Shown here: positions 1 to 6,873 of the stretch, piece by piece
How positions within the stretch are numbered: the stretch's first letter is position 1
Layout of the letters: each line of letters starts with the position of its first letter
Assembly (NCBI GenBank): GCA_003252145.1
Contig: QKDJ01000232.1
Span: 1 to 12,499, forward strand
Direction of reading: 5' to 3'
Length of the DNA stretch: 12,499 nt
DNA from: Azovibrio restrictus
Lineage (GTDB): Bacteria; Pseudomonadota; Gammaproteobacteria; Burkholderiales; Rhodocyclaceae
Translations under genes and position numbers: made by a program
Notes under the pieces: generated by a model
Told to the model about the DNA's origin: nothing
The model's input: the letters and a program-made list of their open reading frames with translations, nothing else
Databases searched by the model: none

Positions 1-1109
1 TTTTCCTTGATCGACTGGTAGATGCCGTCGAGGTCGTCGGCCACCGTGGTCAGGTAGCAGGACGACAGTTGCGAATGCAGCGTGCCGCTGTTGAACAGGG
101 TCGGCGTCGAGCACATGAAGTCGAAGCTGGAAATCAGGTCATAGAACTCGATGGCCCGGGTTTCGCGGTCGATTTCGTTAAGTGCCAGGCCCATGGCAAC
201 GCGCATGAAAAAGATTTGCGGCAGTTCGATGCGACGACCTTCGATGTGCAGGAAGTAGCGGTCGTACAGGGTTTGCAAGCCGAGATAGCCGAACAGGTGG
301 TCGCGCTCCGGTTTCAGCGCGGCGGCCAGACGGCCGAGGTCGTAATCCATCAGACGCGGGTCGAGCAGCTCGGCGTCAATGCCACGCCGGATGAAGCTCG
401 GCAGGTAATCAGCATAGTGTTGCGCAATCGGCTGGATAGCATCCGAGTGTCCGAAAACTTCCTGACTCAGGCTGGCCAGCAGCAATCGGGCGGTAGCGAA
501 GTCGTAGCCCGGTTCCCGTTCAATGAGGGTCCGCGACGACAGGATGAGTGCCTGCTGCACATCCGCCATATCGACCCCATCGTAGAGATTCTTCAGGGCA
601 TGTTCGAGGATGAGCTTGGCCGACACCTCACCTGCAAGTCCGGCACAAGCAGCTTCGCAACTAGCGAGCAGGGCAGCAGCGTCGAGCGGCCGGCGCTCGC
701 CATCGACCGTCACATGCAGTTCAGGTACGCCCTGCACATCGGTCAGCGCGGCCCGCTCGTTGGAACGGCGTTCGCGATACAGCACATAGGCACGCGCCAC
801 ATCATGTTCGCCAGAACGCATCAAGGCCAGCTCGACCTGATCCTGGATGTCCTCAATGTGCACTGTGCCGCCGTCCGGCAAGCGGCGGGTCAGCGAACGG
901 ACCACGGTTTCTGTCAGCAGGGCAACCACTTCACGCACCCGCGAGGAAACCGCACTCTGAGTGCCTTCGACGGCTAGGAAGGCCTTCGTCACAGCAACGG
1001 AAATTTTCTCCGGGTCGAAGGCAACCACAGCACCATTACGGCGGATGACTTGGAGTGCAGCCAGCGCGGATTCGCTGTTGGCAGAAAGGGCTAGGACGTT
1101 CGAGGACAC
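1..1109 (-). CDS. nrdA: Ribonucleoside-diphosphate reductase class I alpha subunit, N-terminal part
   Basis: This gene encodes the large subunit of the enzyme that reduces ribonucleoside diphosphates to deoxyribonucleotides in the cytoplasm, together with an NrdB radical subunit not seen here. It is partial: 369 codons are visible and the 3' end runs off the left edge. From the GTG at 1107-1109 the protein has an ATP-cone (about residues 19-110, starting VIRRNGAVVAFDPEKI), then a second, more divergent cone-like module (about 125-220), then the start of the catalytic domain with STPTLFNSG and SSCYLTT; C351 fits the first active-site cysteine. Two N-terminal cone modules are known from some proteobacterial NrdA proteins and make them longer than the E. 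coli enzyme. No ATG fits the N-terminus; a GGAGA at 1115-1119 lies 5 bases before the GTG and sits inside a hairpin. Upstream lie a cobalamin riboswitch and NrdR-like boxes, which agree with the assignment. Confidence 0.95.
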   Translation of the reverse strand, partial: MSSNVLALSANSESALAALQVIRRNGAVVAFDPEKISVAVTKAFLAVEGTQSAVSSRVREVVALLTETVVRSLTRRLPDGGTVHIEDIQDQVELALMRSGEHDVARAYVLYRERRSNERAALTDVQGVPELHVTVDGERRPLDAAALLASCEAACAGLAGEVSAKLILEHALKNLYDGVDMADVQQALILSSRTLIEREPGYDFATARLLLASLSQEVFGHSDAIQPIAQHYADYLPSFIRRGIDAELLDPRLMDYDLGRLAAALKPERDHLFGYLGLQTLYDRYFLHIEGRRIELPQIFFMRVAMGLALNEIDRETRAIEFYDLISSFDFMCSTPTLFNSGTLHSQLSSCYLTTVADDLDGIYQSIKE

Positions 1110-1112
1110 GAC

Positions 1113-1140
1113 GATTCTCCGGAATGAGGGGCGGAGAATC
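1113..1140 (-). promoter_or_regulatory. Shine-Dalgarno-sequestering hairpin (riboswitch expression platform)
   Basis: On the minus strand GATTCTCC and GGAGAATC form a perfect 8-bp stem with a 12-base loop. The 3' arm contains the GGAGA ribosome-binding site of nrdA, which ends 5 bases before the GTG start. When folded, the site would be hidden. Since a cobalamin aptamer lies upstream on the same transcript, this is the likely switch for translation. No U-tract follows, so it is not an intrinsic terminator. The competing antisequestor pairing was not identified. Confidence 0.75.
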
Positions 1141-1269
1141 GAAAGAGCGTAGCGGAAGCAAGGCGAGCGTTACCCCGGGAAAATCCCGTAGAGACGTAAG
1201 CTTCTGAAATGCAAACGAACCGCGACACGTACAGACCTTTCGCCAGGGACACCCCGCCCCATCGTTGAT

Positions 1270-1452
1270 TGGAAGGACGTTGCGGCAGGTCTCCTGGCTC
1301 TCGGGTCAGTGCGCTTCACCCGCCTTCCCGGACGCATCCAGTGGCAGAGGATGGCGAAGCACTCGCCGATAACAGTTGCGGGGGCAGCTCCGGATTTCAG
1401 GCATTTGCCTGGCACCGAATTCCCTTTTAATCCCCGGATGGGGAACCTTCAA
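1270..1452 (-). ncRNA. Cobalamin (B12) riboswitch controlling nrdA
   Basis: Read on the minus strand, the leader carries the conserved elements of the cobalamin aptamer in the right order: GGTTCCC, then TTAAAAGGGAA followed by GGTGC, the block ATCCGGAGCTGCCCCCGC with AACTGT, CCACTGG, GGGAAGGCGGG, GAAGC and the terminal B12 box GAGCCAGGAGACCTGCC (near 1283-1299). The ends pair as P1: GAAGG at 1446-1450 with CCTTC at 1272-1276. It lies about 160 bases upstream of the nrdA start. B12 riboswitches before class I ribonucleotide reductase genes are known; they repress the B12-independent enzyme when cobalamin can support a class II enzyme (NrdJ), which would have to be elsewhere in the genome. Confidence 0.95.
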
Positions 1453-1460
1453 CGGGTTCT

Positions 1461-1490
1461 ACTCTAAAGTTTCCGGGAGACTGGCGTCAA
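1461..1490 (-). promoter_or_regulatory. Probable sigma70 promoter of the nrdA transcript
   Basis: On the minus strand a -35 TTGACG (1485-1490) and a -10 TAGAGT (1461-1466) are separated by 18 bases. The expected start of transcription, about 1454, lies a few bases before the 5' P1 arm of the riboswitch, which is where a leader promoter should be. The -10 matches consensus at four of six positions, so a second promoter overlapping the nearer NrdR-like box cannot be excluded. Confidence 0.55.
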
Positions 1491-1499
1491 GGCAAATAA

Positions 1500-1513
1500 A
1501 ACTAGGGATAGTG
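1500..1513 (-). promoter_or_regulatory. NrdR-box-like palindrome, promoter-proximal
   Basis: On the minus strand the site reads CACTATCCCTAGTT, an imperfect palindrome (ACTA/TAGT core) ending 9 bases upstream of the proposed -35. It resembles the NrdR box (roughly ACACWATATATWGTGT). Its centre is 32 bp from that of a better site at 1532-1545, about three helical turns. Paired, phased boxes upstream of nrd genes are the normal arrangement for the repressor NrdR. Confidence 0.65.
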
Positions 1514-1531
1514 GAAAGCAATACAATCAAC

Positions 1532-1545
1532 CACTACATATAGTG
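1532..1545 (-). promoter_or_regulatory. NrdR-box-like palindrome, promoter-distal
   Basis: On the minus strand the site reads CACTATATGTAGTG, with perfect inverted arms CACTA and TAGTG around TATG. It matches the NrdR box pattern closely and is the better of the two boxes upstream of nrdA. NrdR is an ATP-cone repressor that senses nucleotide status and controls ribonucleotide reductase genes. Confidence 0.7.
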
Positions 1546-1730
1546 CCACCCCATGCACGGGTCACCGTGTATCCAAGGATGAGCCTGTATTACCGCCATT
1601 GGCCGACAACAGCCAAATCGGCTGACGAAAATGCCAGGAGACGTAATCATCCGAGCAGACTGAAACCAAGGTTTGCCGAATTGGCAAAGCAATCTTTTGG
1701 GTGCTACGTATGAAAGCGGGAAACTGAAGA
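1546..1730. other. Intergenic stretch between nrdA control region and tRNA-Thr
   Basis: With the nrdA leader, the region without a protein gene spans 1110-1730. This last part holds no convincing gene. The only structure I see is a 6-bp hairpin, TTTGCC and GGCAAA around a 5-base loop at 1672-1688. It could help end the tRNA-Thr transcript, but it lacks a clear U-tract on the minus strand. Confidence 0.5.
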
Positions 1731-1805
<75 letters not shown>

Positions 1806-1851
1806 TTTCCGGGATAGCCTTAGGACCAGAATGGTCTGTGGCCTAGAAAGC

Positions 1852-1927
1852 TGGCTCCCCGACCTGGGCTCGAACCAGGGACCTACGGATTAACAGTCCG
1901 GCGCTCTACCGACTGAGCTATCGAGGA
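1852..1927 (-). tRNA. tRNA-Asn (anticodon GTT)
   Basis: A 76-base cloverleaf with encoded CCA folds on the minus strand. The acceptor stem is TCCTCGA/TCGGGGA (one G-U pair), the anticodon stem CCGGA/TCCGT with loop CTGTTAA, and the T arm CCTGG-TTCGAGC-CCAGG. The anticodon GTT and the overall sequence agree with bacterial tRNA-Asn. It follows an intrinsic terminator placed after tRNA-fMet. No convincing promoter of its own was found in the short gap. Confidence 0.97.
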
Positions 1928-1944
1928 ACTATCGGTACAAACTC

Positions 1945-1971
1945 AACAAAAAGCCCGGTTTTGCACCGGGC
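1945..1971 (-). terminator. Intrinsic terminator after tRNA-fMet
   Basis: On the minus strand GCCCGGT and ACCGGGC form a 7-bp GC-rich stem around GCAAA, followed directly by TTTTTGTT. It lies 32 bases after the 3' end of tRNA-fMet and 17 bases before tRNA-Asn. Either it ends the fMet transcript, or it is leaky and only attenuates expression of the two tRNAs behind it. Confidence 0.85.
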
Positions 1972-2003
1972 AAATTGCTTCTCTGACTTCCGCTAAAAAG
2001 CCT

Positions 2004-2080
<77 letters not shown>

Positions 2081-2097
2081 TCCGTCAGAGAGGTGAG

Positions 2098-2126
2098 ATT
2101 ATAGGGAGCACCCTAACCTCTGTCAA
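2098..2126 (-). promoter_or_regulatory. Consensus sigma70 promoter of tRNA-fMet
   Basis: On the minus strand a perfect -35 TTGACA (2121-2126) and a perfect -10 TATAAT (2098-2103) are separated by the optimal 17 bases. Transcription should start near 2091, about ten bases before the mature tRNA 5' end. The CTCACCTCTCTG stretch after the -10 is not the GC-rich discriminator usual for stringently controlled stable RNA promoters. Confidence 0.92.
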
Positions 2127-2139
2127 GCTTTTTCAGGAT

Positions 2140-2757
2140 TCAAGTTTCCAGCCACTCCAGCAACTTGCCCCACTGCTCCTTGTCCCGCTTGTGTTTGGAG
2201 CGAGGAGGATCAAAGATGGTTTGCCCGGCAGCAGCCACGTTCACGTAGTTTTGGGTGTTGCGCAGGTAGGCCAGAATGGGGATGTCAAAATGGCTCAGGA
2301 ACTCTTCCAGCATGGCCGCTGCACGGGTGCGAGGGTCCACCCGCATGGCGACGATACCGATCTTGGCGTCACGGCCCCGCAGGTCCTGACGAATGGAGTT
2401 GAGGAAATCCTCGGTGGCCGCCATGTCGAAGATGGAGGGCACCACGGGGATGATGACCCGATCCACGGCCCGCAGGTAGTCATTGAGCTTGTAGCCTTGA
2501 AAGCCGGCCGGGGCATCCAGCACCACCCAGTCGGGCTCCTGAGGCAGGTTGATGAGCATCTGGTTGCCACCGAAATAGCCGGTCACGGAAGGCAGACCGG
2601 GATCCCGGAAGGCCATCCAGCGCAGGGAGGACTGCTGGCGGTCCAGGTCGCACAAACTCACACTCATTTCCTGGTTGGCGAAATAGCCTGCCAGATTGGT
2701 TGCCAGGGTCGTTTTGCCTGCTCCACCCTTGGGATTTGCCACCATGACCGCACGCAT
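2140..2757 (-). CDS. ParA/MinD-family ATPase, orphan
   Basis: This is a 205-aa deviant-Walker P-loop ATPase of the ParA/MinD superfamily, whose members form ATP-dependent dimers on DNA or membrane to position cargo. The deviant Walker A KGGAGKTT is at residues 10-17, with the signature lysine K10. CDLDRQQSS (about 36-44) is switch I, and WVVLDAPAG (about 77-85) carries the Walker B aspartate. The protein is short, has no N-terminal DNA-binding domain and no MinD-like C-terminal amphipathic helix that I can see, so it resembles the small orphan ParA proteins. The ATG at 2757 is preferred over an in-frame TTG at 2775 because GGGAGA lies just ahead of it. No ParB partner or parS site is visible. 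Its 3' end stops 13 bases before the tRNA-fMet promoter. The cargo is unknown. Confidence 0.85.
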   Translation of the reverse strand: MRAVMVANPKGGAGKTTLATNLAGYFANQEMSVSLCDLDRQQSSLRWMAFRDPGLPSVTGYFGGNQMLINLPQEPDWVVLDAPAGFQGYKLNDYLRAVDRVIIPVVPSIFDMAATEDFLNSIRQDLRGRDAKIGIVAMRVDPRTRAAAMLEEFLSHFDIPILAYLRNTQNYVNVAAAGQTIFDPPRSKHKRDKEQWGKLLEWLET

Positions 2758-2818
2758 TGACCTATCTCCCTTCAATAATCATTAAACTTGCAACCTACGA
2801 AGCCTATAAGCTGACGGC

Positions 2819-2824
2819 ATTATA
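2819..2824 (-). promoter_or_regulatory. Possible -10 element for the ParA-like gene
   Basis: A perfect TATAAT lies on the minus strand 61 bases upstream of the ATG at 2757, in the spacer shared with the divergent IclR-type gene. I see no good -35 at the usual distance, so the promoter may depend on an activator. The neighbouring regulator is an obvious candidate but this is only inference. Confidence 0.4.
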
Positions 2825-2877
2825 GCCCCGACCCGTATTTGTCCGGCCCCAAACACCGGCCCTCAGGAGAACAATTG

Positions 2878-3681
2878 ATGGAACGCAGCAGTGATTCGCG
2901 GCTGGGTATCCAGTCCATAGAACTGGGTTTCCAGATTCTCAAGGTACTGGCCCAACATGGCCGCCCCATGATGCTCAAGGATCTGGCCGCCCAGTCCGGC
3001 ATGGCCCCGGCCAAGGCCCACCGTTACCTGGTGAGTTTCCTGCGCCTGGGCCTGGTGGAACAGGACCGGCGTTCGGGACGCTATGACCTGGGCAGCTGGT
3101 GTCTGGAACTGGGCCTCTCGGCCCTGGCCCGCCTGGACCCGGTACGGCTCTCGGACACCATCCTGGAAGACCTCTGCGAGCAGATACACGAAACCGTGGC
3201 CCTGGCCGTCTGGGGCTCCCACGGGGCCACCATTGTGCGCTGGGCCGACCCGGGCGAGCCCATCACCATCAACCTGCGCCCCGGCGCTGTGCTGCCCCTG
3301 ACCAATTCGGCCACCGGCCGCGCCTTTGCAGCTTTCTCCAAGAGCCCTTACCTGCGCACCCTGCTGCAGGAGGAATTGCAGAGCAACGCCAAGAGCAGCA
3401 ATGTGGCCGTGGGCACCCTGCGGGCCAATCTGGAAAAGAGCCTCACGGAAATTCGCAAACGGGGCATCGCCCGGGCCAGCGGCAGCATGACCCCCGGTAT
3501 CAACGGTTTCAGCGCCCCGGTCTACGACCACAACGGCGCCATGGTGGCGGCCATCACAGCCCTGGGCTCCGTGGGTCATTTCGATAATGACTGGAACAGC
3601 CCTATTGCTCTGGCAGTCATGGAAGCCGGCAAGGAACTATCCCTGCGCCTGGGCGCCCCCGCCAATAAAACGGAAGCCTGA
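2878..3681 (+). CDS. IclR-family transcriptional regulator
   Basis: This 267-aa protein has the layout of IclR regulators: an N-terminal winged helix (about residues 9-75, starting RLGIQSIELGFQILKVL, with recognition region MAPAKAHRYLVSFLRLGLVEQ) and a C-terminal effector-binding domain of GAF-like fold (about 85-260, with LPLTNSATGRAF and the closing APVYDHNGAMVAAITALG). Length is typical. The ATG at 2878 is chosen because AGGAGA (2865-2870) lies seven bases before it; an in-frame TTG at 2839 has no such site. Family members usually sense small organic acids or aromatic metabolites; the ligand here cannot be read from sequence. It is divergent from the ParA-like gene and convergent, with only two bases between the stop codons, with the flavin oxidase gene, so its target is uncertain. 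Confidence 0.92.
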   Translation: MERSSDSRLGIQSIELGFQILKVLAQHGRPMMLKDLAAQSGMAPAKAHRYLVSFLRLGLVEQDRRSGRYDLGSWCLELGLSALARLDPVRLSDTILEDLCEQIHETVALAVWGSHGATIVRWADPGEPITINLRPGAVLPLTNSATGRAFAAFSKSPYLRTLLQEELQSNAKSSNVAVGTLRANLEKSLTEIRKRGIARASGSMTPGINGFSAPVYDHNGAMVAAITALGSVGHFDNDWNSPIALAVMEAGKELSLRLGAPANKTEA

Positions 3682-3683
3682 GT

Positions 3684-5312
3684 TCAGGCCAGGCGCTCGT
3701 GCAGGGGAGCGCCTTGTTGGGACAAAATCTGTTCGGCCCCTCGGACGCCCCAGTGGCTGGCCTCCTCGAACAGGGACAGGCCCGACACATCCCCATGGGC
3801 CAGCCACACCCGGCCCCAGGCGGAGGACAAGGTGTCCCGCCGCCCATCCCGCATCAAGCCCACCAGGGGACGGGCCATGGCATGGCCGTGGCGGAATACA
3901 TCCAGACGGCTCACCTGTTCCCTGATATGGCCGTGGGCCCGGGACAAATCCGCCAGAATGGCCTGGGCCCAATCATCACGACTGGCCTCCAGTAGGCGAG
4001 TCCGGGCCGAACGAGGGTCCAGCTCCGACAGGGGGCGGTAATAGGTCAGCACCGTAGGGCCGGGGGCCCGGCGAATCCGCTGGTGCGTGGCCACCACATA
4101 ACCCAGACCGGGACTATCGTAGAGCACGTTATCCCAGGACAAGGGAGCACCGGCGCCAGCGCCGGGCAAGGAAGAAAGACTCAGATTGGCCACGATCCAG
4201 GGCGCATGGCTCAAGGGCGCCAGGGCGTTGCCCAGATGGTCGGGCAAGCCTTCGACCACGCGAGGCAGAAGGAACAGGGGCGCCGCCCAGATCACATGTT
4301 CGGCCAGGTAACGGACACCCGGCCCGCCTGCGGCTTGCCCGGTGAGTACCTCTACCGGTTTGCCTGGACGCTGGCTCAGGCGCAAGGCCATCTGTCCGGT
4401 CTGCACGCGGCCAGATAAACGTTCCATCAGCCGTTTCACCAACCAGCCATTGCCCTCAGGGGCGGTCAGCACCACGTCGTCCGCCCCCTGACCATGGCCC
4501 ATACGGCAGGCAAAGTAATGAATGCCTGCCCAGGCCGAGACCTGACGGTAATCGGTGCCGTAATCATCCCGGCAGGCGTAATTCACATACCAGTGCAGCC
4601 CTTCGCCTCCATAACCTTCCCGGCGCATCCAGTCATGCATGCTGAGACGGTCCAGACCGTCCAGAGCGGTGTCACGAGAGGCGTGGGCCAGAGGCAAGGC
4701 AAAGTAGCGGCGCCCATCCCGGCCCCGGGCCTGGCGAAAGGTCTCCATCTGCTGGAAGAAGCGGCCCTGCTCGTCCAGTTCGGCCCTGCTTACCCCCAGG
4801 CGGGGCACCAGCCCTTCCTGCCAGATGCCCTGACGATAGAGCCGCTCCTGGGGCGCATGGCAAAGATAGGTTTCGTCGTACGCGGGGTTTGCCGCGTTCG
4901 GATCACCCTGCAAGACACCAAAGTCGGCCAGCATGGCCCGCACCACCCGGGCTTCCGGGTTAGGCAGGGGCAAGTAGTGAGCGCCTAGTGGATAGGCGGA
5001 AATGGCGTTGGCCCCGGAACGGGAATTGCCCCCGGCCACATCTTCCAGCTCCAGAACCTGAAAATCCCGGTAAGCCGCCCGCTCCAGGCGCCAGGCTGCC
5101 GACAGGCCGGCGATGCCCCCACCGACGATCAACACCCCCACCTGGCGGGTTTCCTCTATCCCGGACTGACTCTCCGCCCCTGGGCTCCAGAGGCGATGCC
5201 CGGCCTTGAAATTCATACCCCCCAGCTCTCCAGGCGGCAGAGGCGGTGCTCCCTTGCTACAGCCCGCCAGGGCGGCCGCCCCGCACAGGGCCAGAAATTC
5301 CCGACGCTGCAT
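3684..5312 (-). CDS. Tat-type lipoprotein FAD-dependent amine-oxidase-like enzyme
   Basis: A 542-aa flavoprotein of the NAD(P)-binding Rossmann/flavin amine oxidase superfamily. The N-terminus MQRREFLALCGAAALAGCSK has a twin-arginine motif (R3, R4) and a lipobox LAGC with C18, so it is probably exported folded with its FAD and anchored by lipid. The FAD-binding motif VLIVGGGIAGLSAAWRLE lies at about residues 60-77, followed by GGNSRSG (94-100). The C-terminal FAD motif VWLAHGDVSGLSLFEEASHWGVRGAEQIL (about 502-530, read in two parts) closes the fold. It is the last gene of the operon, 10 bases after the spermidine-synthase-like gene, with a weak ribosome-binding site. Context suggests an amine or polyamine substrate on the periplasmic face; this is inference, and the family also includes carotenoid and protoporphyrin enzymes. 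Confidence 0.85.
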   Translation of the reverse strand: MQRREFLALCGAAALAGCSKGAPPLPPGELGGMNFKAGHRLWSPGAESQSGIEETRQVGVLIVGGGIAGLSAAWRLERAAYRDFQVLELEDVAGGNSRSGANAISAYPLGAHYLPLPNPEARVVRAMLADFGVLQGDPNAANPAYDETYLCHAPQERLYRQGIWQEGLVPRLGVSRAELDEQGRFFQQMETFRQARGRDGRRYFALPLAHASRDTALDGLDRLSMHDWMRREGYGGEGLHWYVNYACRDDYGTDYRQVSAWAGIHYFACRMGHGQGADDVVLTAPEGNGWLVKRLMERLSGRVQTGQMALRLSQRPGKPVEVLTGQAAGGPGVRYLAEHVIWAAPLFLLPRVVEGLPDHLGNALAPLSHAPWIVANLSLSSLPGAGAGAPLSWDNVLYDSPGLGYVVATHQRIRRAPGPTVLTYYRPLSELDPRSARTRLLEASRDDWAQAILADLSRAHGHIREQVSRLDVFRHGHAMARPLVGLMRDGRRDTLSSAWGRVWLAHGDVSGLSLFEEASHWGVRGAEQILSQQGAPLHERLA

Positions 5313-5322
5313 CAGGCCAGGC

Positions 5323-6873
5323 TCACCGGGTTACCCCATGCCATTCCTGCTCGAAAAGGCGCACCAGATTCTGTTCATTGAGGCGATTAGGCTCGGCAGG
5401 CACCCGATCCATGTCGGCAGAAAAGCGGAACAGGTCCGGGGTCATGGCCGGGGTCAGGAAACGCAGGCCCTCGGGATAACGTTCAGGCACCCTATAGGCC
5501 TCCCGCCCGGCCAGCACATAGCCCCATTCGCCAAAACTGGGCACCAAGGCATGGTAGGGGGCTGTCTTTAGCCCTACGGATTCCAGGGTGGCGGCAATGG
5601 TCCAGAAAGAGCGCCGGGCGTAATAGGGAGAGGTGGACTGGACCACCAGCCGTCCCCCAGGAGCCAGATGCCGGGTCAGAAGCCGATAGAAGGCCGTGGA
5701 GTAGAGTTTGCCCAGGGCGTAGCTGGAGGGATCAGGGAAATCCACCACCACGAAATCGAAGACTTCCGGGTTGTCCTCCAGCCAGCGAACCGCATCGTCG
5801 TTGACCACATGGACCTTGGGATCATTGAGGGCATTGCCGTTCAAATCCGTGAGAAAGGGGGCCGTGGAAAACAGGTGGGTCATGGCCGGGTCCAGATCCA
5901 CCAGGGTGACGGCATTCACCTGGGGATAGCGCAGGATTTCCCGCACGGCCAGCCCATCCCCGCCGCCCAGAACCAGCACCCGGCCGGCCCGGGGCAAGGA
6001 AGCCAGCCCCGGATGCACCAGGGCCTCGTGGTAGCGATATTCGTCCTTGGAGGAAAACTGCAGATTCTGGTTGATGAACAGGCGCAGATCATCCCGCCAG
6101 CGGGTAATCACCAGGCGTTGGTAAGGGGTGCTTTCGGAATAGACAATATCGTCCGCATAGAGCCAGCGTTCTGCCATGTCGGACAATTTTCCGGCCACGG
6201 CAAAGCCCCCCAGCAGCAGGGCGATACTCAAGGTCGTGGCCCAACCCAGGCCGTGACGTTTGGGCAGGTGGGTCTGGAACAGTTTCAGGGCCCAGAGGGC
6301 CACGGCCGCATTCAGGAGCCCGAACAGGAGCCCGGTACGCATGAGCCCCAGATAGGGGGCTAGGAACAGGGGAAACAGCAGGGATACGGCCAGAGCCCCC
6401 AGGTAATCCACCGCCAGCACCCGGGATACCAGATCCCGGAAAGCCACCTGACCCTTGAGAATGCGCATGACCAGGGGAATCTCCAACCCCACCAGGATGC
6501 CCACGGCCAGCACCGCCAGATAAAGCAGGATGCGGAAGGGCCCCATCTGGGCGGCAAAGGCCAGATACAAACCCACGGCGGCAAAGCCCCCTAGCACCCC
6601 TACGGCCAGTTCGATCTGGATGAAGCGTTGGACCAGATTGCCTCCCACGTAGCGGGACAGCCAGGAGCCCACCCCCATGGCGAACAGGTAGGCCCCGATG
6701 ATGGTGGAGAACTGAGTGACGGAATCCCCCAGCAGATAACTGGCCAGGGAGGCCGTCACCAACTCATAGGCCAGGCCGCAGGAGGCAATGATGAAGACCG
6801 AAACCAGCAGGGCCTGCTGCAACAGGGAGGCGGGCCGGGGGTCCTCTCCGGCCGAGGAAACTTCTCTCTGCAA
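5323..6873 (-). CDS. Membrane-embedded spermidine-synthase-like protein
   Basis: This 516-aa protein joins a polytopic membrane half (about residues 20-230, seven or so hydrophobic helices) to a C-terminal spermidine synthase-type methyltransferase fold. The nucleotide motif VLGGGDG is at 301-307, the acidic ribose-binding segment VDLD at 325-328, and VVVDFPDPSS at 375-384 corresponds to the D-x-x-D-P catalytic motif of aminopropyltransferases (D378, D381). YHE at 281-283 is also kept. The usual TYYGG near the end is replaced by PSFGEWG (445-451), so the acceptor may not be putrescine. The cytosolic SpeE is about 290 residues; this is the long membrane subtype. The start is unusual: TTG at 6871-6873 without a visible Shine-Dalgarno, only two codons after the in-frame stop of the DUF350 gene. 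It probably depends on re-initiation by ribosomes finishing that gene. Confidence 0.88.
   Translation of the reverse strand: MQREVSSAGEDPRPASLLQQALLVSVFIIASCGLAYELVTASLASYLLGDSVTQFSTIIGAYLFAMGVGSWLSRYVGGNLVQRFIQIELAVGVLGGFAAVGLYLAFAAQMGPFRILLYLAVLAVGILVGLEIPLVMRILKGQVAFRDLVSRVLAVDYLGALAVSLLFPLFLAPYLGLMRTGLLFGLLNAAVALWALKLFQTHLPKRHGLGWATTLSIALLLGGFAVAGKLSDMAERWLYADDIVYSESTPYQRLVITRWRDDLRLFINQNLQFSSKDEYRYHEALVHPGLASLPRAGRVLVLGGGDGLAVREILRYPQVNAVTLVDLDPAMTHLFSTAPFLTDLNGNALNDPKVHVVNDDAVRWLEDNPEVFDFVVVDFPDPSSYALGKLYSTAFYRLLTRHLAPGGRLVVQSTSPYYARRSFWTIAATLESVGLKTAPYHALVPSFGEWGYVLAGREAYRVPERYPEGLRFLTPAMTPDLFRFSADMDRVPAEPNRLNEQNLVRLFEQEWHGVTR

Noticed and set aside
69..977. Open frame of 302 codons on the plus strand
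   Set aside because: It lies antisense to nrdA, whose minus-strand translation shows clear ATP-cone and active-site motifs. The plus-strand protein resembles nothing.
1170..1415. 81-codon minus-strand frame upstream of nrdA
   Set aside because: It covers the cobalamin aptamer; the conserved bases are explained by RNA structure. A leader peptide is not supported.
1672..1688. TTTGCC/GGCAAA hairpin as terminator of the tRNA-Thr transcript
   Set aside because: The stem is only 6 bp and is followed on the minus strand by CCTTGGTTTC, not a U-tract. It is mentioned only as a hairpin.
2863..3579. Open frame of 238 codons on the minus strand
   Set aside because: It is antisense to the IclR-family gene, which has good domain structure and a ribosome site.
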